Shown: positions 15,160-17,404 of the stretch, piece after piece
How the letters are laid out: the number at the start of each line of letters is the position of its first letter
How positions within the stretch are numbered: the stretch's first letter is position 1
NCBI GenBank assembly: GCA_937928585.1
Contig: CALEZK010000662.1
Location: forward strand, 1-17,404
DNA: 17,404 bases
From: an uncultured bacterium
Lineage (GTDB): Bacteria; Hydrogenedentota; Hydrogenedentia; Hydrogenedentales; SLHB01
Direction: 5' to 3'
Made by a program: the position numbers and the translations under genes
The notes under the pieces: model-generated
Databases searched by the model: none
Told to the model about the DNA's origin: nothing
What the model saw: the letters and a program-made list of their open reading frames with translations, nothing else

Positions 15160-16280
15160 ACCGCGCTAATTTGCTGTGTCGATTCGGTCGATGCAGCCTT
15201 GTAGAGCCCGTGGACAGTCCGCAGCACATGCAGCGAATCTGCCCCTGAGATCGGTGCGTGCTCAAGCCTTAAGCTCGCTCGCACGGCGTTGCGCATGAAG
15301 ATGATGTAAGGATCGAATTCCTCAGGCCCAATGAATTCCTTCATGCCGGGCTCCTGTCCAGCCTCGGAACTGTACCAACGCATTCGTCGCGGCGGGTCGG
15401 AATCGATCTGCAACCAACCCTTTGATCCCCAAATCTTCAAATGAGATTGATAGCCCTTGTCGAGGTAATACCCGGACGTCAGCGTTCCAAAGAATCCCTT
15501 GTCAAACTTCATCGTCATCGCCACCGAATCTTCCGTATCCAAGGGTTGACCGCCGACATTTCCCGAGAAGCCCGCTACTTGCTCAATGCGCGAACCGGTG
15601 ATGTACATCGCAAGATCGAGCCAATGTATGCCGAGCCAGGAAAGATGACCGCCTCCTGCCCGCGCTTTGCTTGCCATCCACGATGCCTGATAACCGGGAT
15701 TCGTGAGGCGTGTCTGATCTTGAATCAGGTTCATTTCGACGCCGTAAATCTTTCCGATGAGACCGGCTTCAACAATGCGGCGCGCTTCGACTACTTCCGG
15801 ATTAACACGATTCACGAGCGCGAGCATGAGGAGGAGGTTTGATGAATCTGCCAACTTCACAAGTGTCTCAAACTCGGTGTCGTGTATGCAGGCTGGTTTT
15901 TCCGCGAATACATGGCAGCCCGACAACAGTGTCGCACGAATAGCTTCCGGAGAAAGCTTTGCCTCCAGGCTTACTACGGCCATAGCCGGCTTCTCGGTGG
16001 CAAGCATGGCGTCCCGATCTGTATATACCTTCGTCAGCTTCTCGCCGAGCGCATTCCGCGCCATCGTTTCAGATGCGCCATCGGCGTCTGCAAGTACAAC
16101 AGCTCGAACTTCGTCAACCTTGGCAAGCGCCTCAAAATAGATTCCAAGGTGCGCGCCACCCGCATTCGTGATCACGCCCGCCGTAATGTGATCTTCCGCC
16201 GAAACATTTGCGTCCGCGGACAGCGAAGCCGTTAGGCCGGCCACGGCCGCGCTTCCGAGAAACTGCCTGCGATCCATCAT
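15156..16280 (-). CDS. Gfo/Idh/MocA-family oxidoreductase with Tat-like signal
   Basis: This 374-residue protein starts with MMDRRQFLGSAAVAGL, a twin-arginine-type export signal as seen on many Gfo/Idh/MocA enzymes of Planctomycetes and related bacteria. The Rossmann domain follows (VITNAGG at about 36-42, VLADADG at 62-68), then the family motif AEKP (126-129) and the substrate-domain helix GGGHLSWLGIHWLDL (209-223) with His219. These NAD(P)-dependent enzymes oxidise or reduce sugars and cyclitols; an exported one would need its cofactor loaded before Tat transport. The substrate is unknown. I chose ATG 16280 because it forms an ATGA overlap with the stop of the upstream oxidoreductase; a start at 16322 would put extra residues before the Tat motif. 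The same 4-base overlap repeats at its 3' end with the phosphatase gene. Confidence 0.88.
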   Translation of the reverse strand: MMDRRQFLGSAAVAGLTASLSADANVSAEDHITAGVITNAGGAHLGIYFEALAKVDEVRAVVLADADGASETMARNALGEKLTKVYTDRDAMLATEKPAMAVVSLEAKLSPEAIRATLLSGCHVFAEKPACIHDTEFETLVKLADSSNLLLMLALVNRVNPEVVEARRIVEAGLIGKIYGVEMNLIQDQTRLTNPGYQASWMASKARAGGGHLSWLGIHWLDLAMYITGSRIEQVAGFSGNVGGQPLDTEDSVAMTMKFDKGFFGTLTSGYYLDKGYQSHLKIWGSKGWLQIDSDPPRRMRWYSSEAGQEPGMKEFIGPEEFDPYIIFMRNAVRASLRLEHAPISGADSLHVLRTVHGLYKAASTESTQQISAV

Positions 16281-17404
16281 GAGATTTTGGGTTCCCATCC
16301 CGGTTCGTATTCGCGTTTCCAATAGTTCATCGCATCCGCATCATTGAGTATGTGTCCGTTCGTCGCATCGCAGGTTAATGCCCGGCCCGTTCGGTGCGCA
16401 ATATTGCCGAGGTGCGTCAGCAGCGTGCTCTTGTGCGCATCGTCGATGCCGCAGTGGAGCTGCTGCGGTGCATTGTCCCGAATGGCCTTCAAGAAGTTCG
16501 GAATATGGTCGGCTTCGCCCAATTCCCCCTTCTCCGTTCGGACCGGCTTCGCATCCTGATCGAACAGCGTGTAGTCGCCGTTGCCCGTCAACACTAGCGA
16601 GCCTTTCTCGGCATAGAACGCCACGAAATCTCCCTCGTTCGGATTACAACTATGGCCCTGCCACGTAATCAGTTTCTTGTCTGCAAATTCAAAGGCCACA
16701 ACATGCGTATCGGGCGTTTCCTGATCATCGTCAAAACAATACCGGCCGCCGCTAGATGAGACGCGCACCGGATAGTCAACGTTTAGTCCCCAACGGCACA
16801 AATCGAGTGTGTGAACGCCATTGTTTCCAAGTTCGCCATTGCCCCAGTGCCAGAACCAATGCCAGTTGTAATGCACGCGGTTGTCTACATAGGGCCTTCG
16901 CGGAGCCGGTCCTTGCCAGAGTTCGTAGTTCAACGTGGCCGGTACTTCCGCGGGCTTACCATGCCCAATCGTACCGCGTGCGCTCCCGTAATGCGCGCGA
17001 GAGGAGTACACGCGCCCCAGTTCCCCGCCGTGAAGCAGGGCCATGGCGGCACGAATGTTGGCGCTGCTGCGACGTTGCGTTCCCACCTGCACCAACCGTT
17101 TGTGCGTGCGCGCGGCTTCGATCATGAGTTCGCCTTCTTGCGGCGTATGGCTGCACGGCTTTTCCACGTATACATGCTTGCCCGCCGAACATCCCAGAAT
17201 CGTCGCGGGCGCGTGCCAATGGTTGGGCGCGGCGCACACCAGCACGTCAACTTCCTTGTCGTCGAGTATCTCGCGAAAATCGGTTACCGCCTTCGGTGAA
17301 GCCGCTCCAGCTTTCTCAACGGCATTTGCGCCGTTCGCAACGCGATTCGAGTCCGCGTCGCATACATAGCGCACTTCGCCGTTGGGTTGCGATGCAAAGA
17401 TGCT
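16277..17404 (-). CDS. Gfo/Idh/MocA-family oxidoreductase, 5' end outside the window
   Basis: The reading frame is open to the window edge, so the N-terminus is missing; at least 375 residues are present. What remains starts inside the Rossmann fold (VRYVCDADSNRV). It includes CAAPNHWHAP, the family motif VEKPCSHTPQEG, and the substrate-domain helix GVHTLDLCRWGLN, and ends with the extended C-terminal region common in the Planctomycetes-type subfamily (GFO_IDH_MocA_C2-like). It is clearly different from the neighbouring oxidoreductase, so the pair is not a recent tandem duplication. Whether this one also carries a Tat signal cannot be seen. It is the first visible gene of the minus-strand run that ends with the MBOAT gene. 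The exact substrate is unknown. Confidence 0.88.
   Translation of the reverse strand, partial: SIFASQPNGEVRYVCDADSNRVANGANAVEKAGAASPKAVTDFREILDDKEVDVLVCAAPNHWHAPATILGCSAGKHVYVEKPCSHTPQEGELMIEAARTHKRLVQVGTQRRSSANIRAAMALLHGGELGRVYSSRAHYGSARGTIGHGKPAEVPATLNYELWQGPAPRRPYVDNRVHYNWHWFWHWGNGELGNNGVHTLDLCRWGLNVDYPVRVSSSGGRYCFDDDQETPDTHVVAFEFADKKLITWQGHSCNPNEGDFVAFYAEKGSLVLTGNGDYTLFDQDAKPVRTEKGELGEADHIPNFLKAIRDNAPQQLHCGIDDAHKSTLLTHLGNIAHRTGRALTCDATNGHILNDADAMNYWKREYEPGWEPKIS

Overview
The window (17,404 bases, moderately GC-rich) is chromosomal and gene-dense, with 13 protein genes, one clear RNA gene and one unexplained structured intergenic stretch. I see no insertion sequences, CRISPR array, rRNA or tRNA. 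The gene families point to a PVC-like or Hydrogenedentes-like bacterium: a Tat-type secreted Gfo/Idh/MocA oxidoreductase next to a second one, a one-haem cytochrome c fused to a copper monooxygenase fold, and a DUF5009/HGSNAT-type acyltransferase. This placement is an inference from gene content and not a phylogeny.

Layout. 66-749 (+) is an alpha/beta-hydrolase converging on a membrane acetyltransferase (746-1861, -); the two genes share one CTAG as stop codons. Upstream of the latter on the minus strand is an RlmI-like rRNA methyltransferase (1917-3047). An 870-base gap (3048-3917) has no convincing gene, but its second half is packed with strong inverted repeats, two of which compete for the same bases. 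Next, on the minus strand, come a membrane-anchored GH3 (NagZ-like) protein with three LysM domains (3918-6056), dnaX (6093-7805), and the SRP RNA gene just upstream of dnaX (about 7911-8046). A terminator at 8154-8180 separates these from a tetR-dinB pair (8214-9418). The tetR promoter is close to consensus, carries a palindrome in its spacer, and predicts a nearly leaderless message. Facing the other way is a TrmA/RumA-type Fe-S RNA methyltransferase (9498-10646, +).

The last 6.7 kb (10665-17404, -) is a tightly packed run that reads as one operon: two Gfo/Idh/MocA oxidoreductases, a secreted dual-specificity-type phosphatase, a cytochrome c/PHM-like copper protein, a membrane-anchored SGNH-like protein and an AlgI-type MBOAT O-acyltransferase. 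Three neighbouring gene pairs overlap or nearly touch (two ATGA overlaps, and a TAG two bases before a GTG). Most products look exported or membrane-bound, and the last two resemble a polysaccharide O-acylation pair. The pathway as a whole is not identified.

The best candidates for new biology are the structured element at 3478-3874, the GH3-LysM protein lacking the NagZ catalytic histidine, the SRP RNA with a UGAC (URRC-type) loop in place of the bacterial GNAR tetraloop, and the exported mixed-function operon at the right end.
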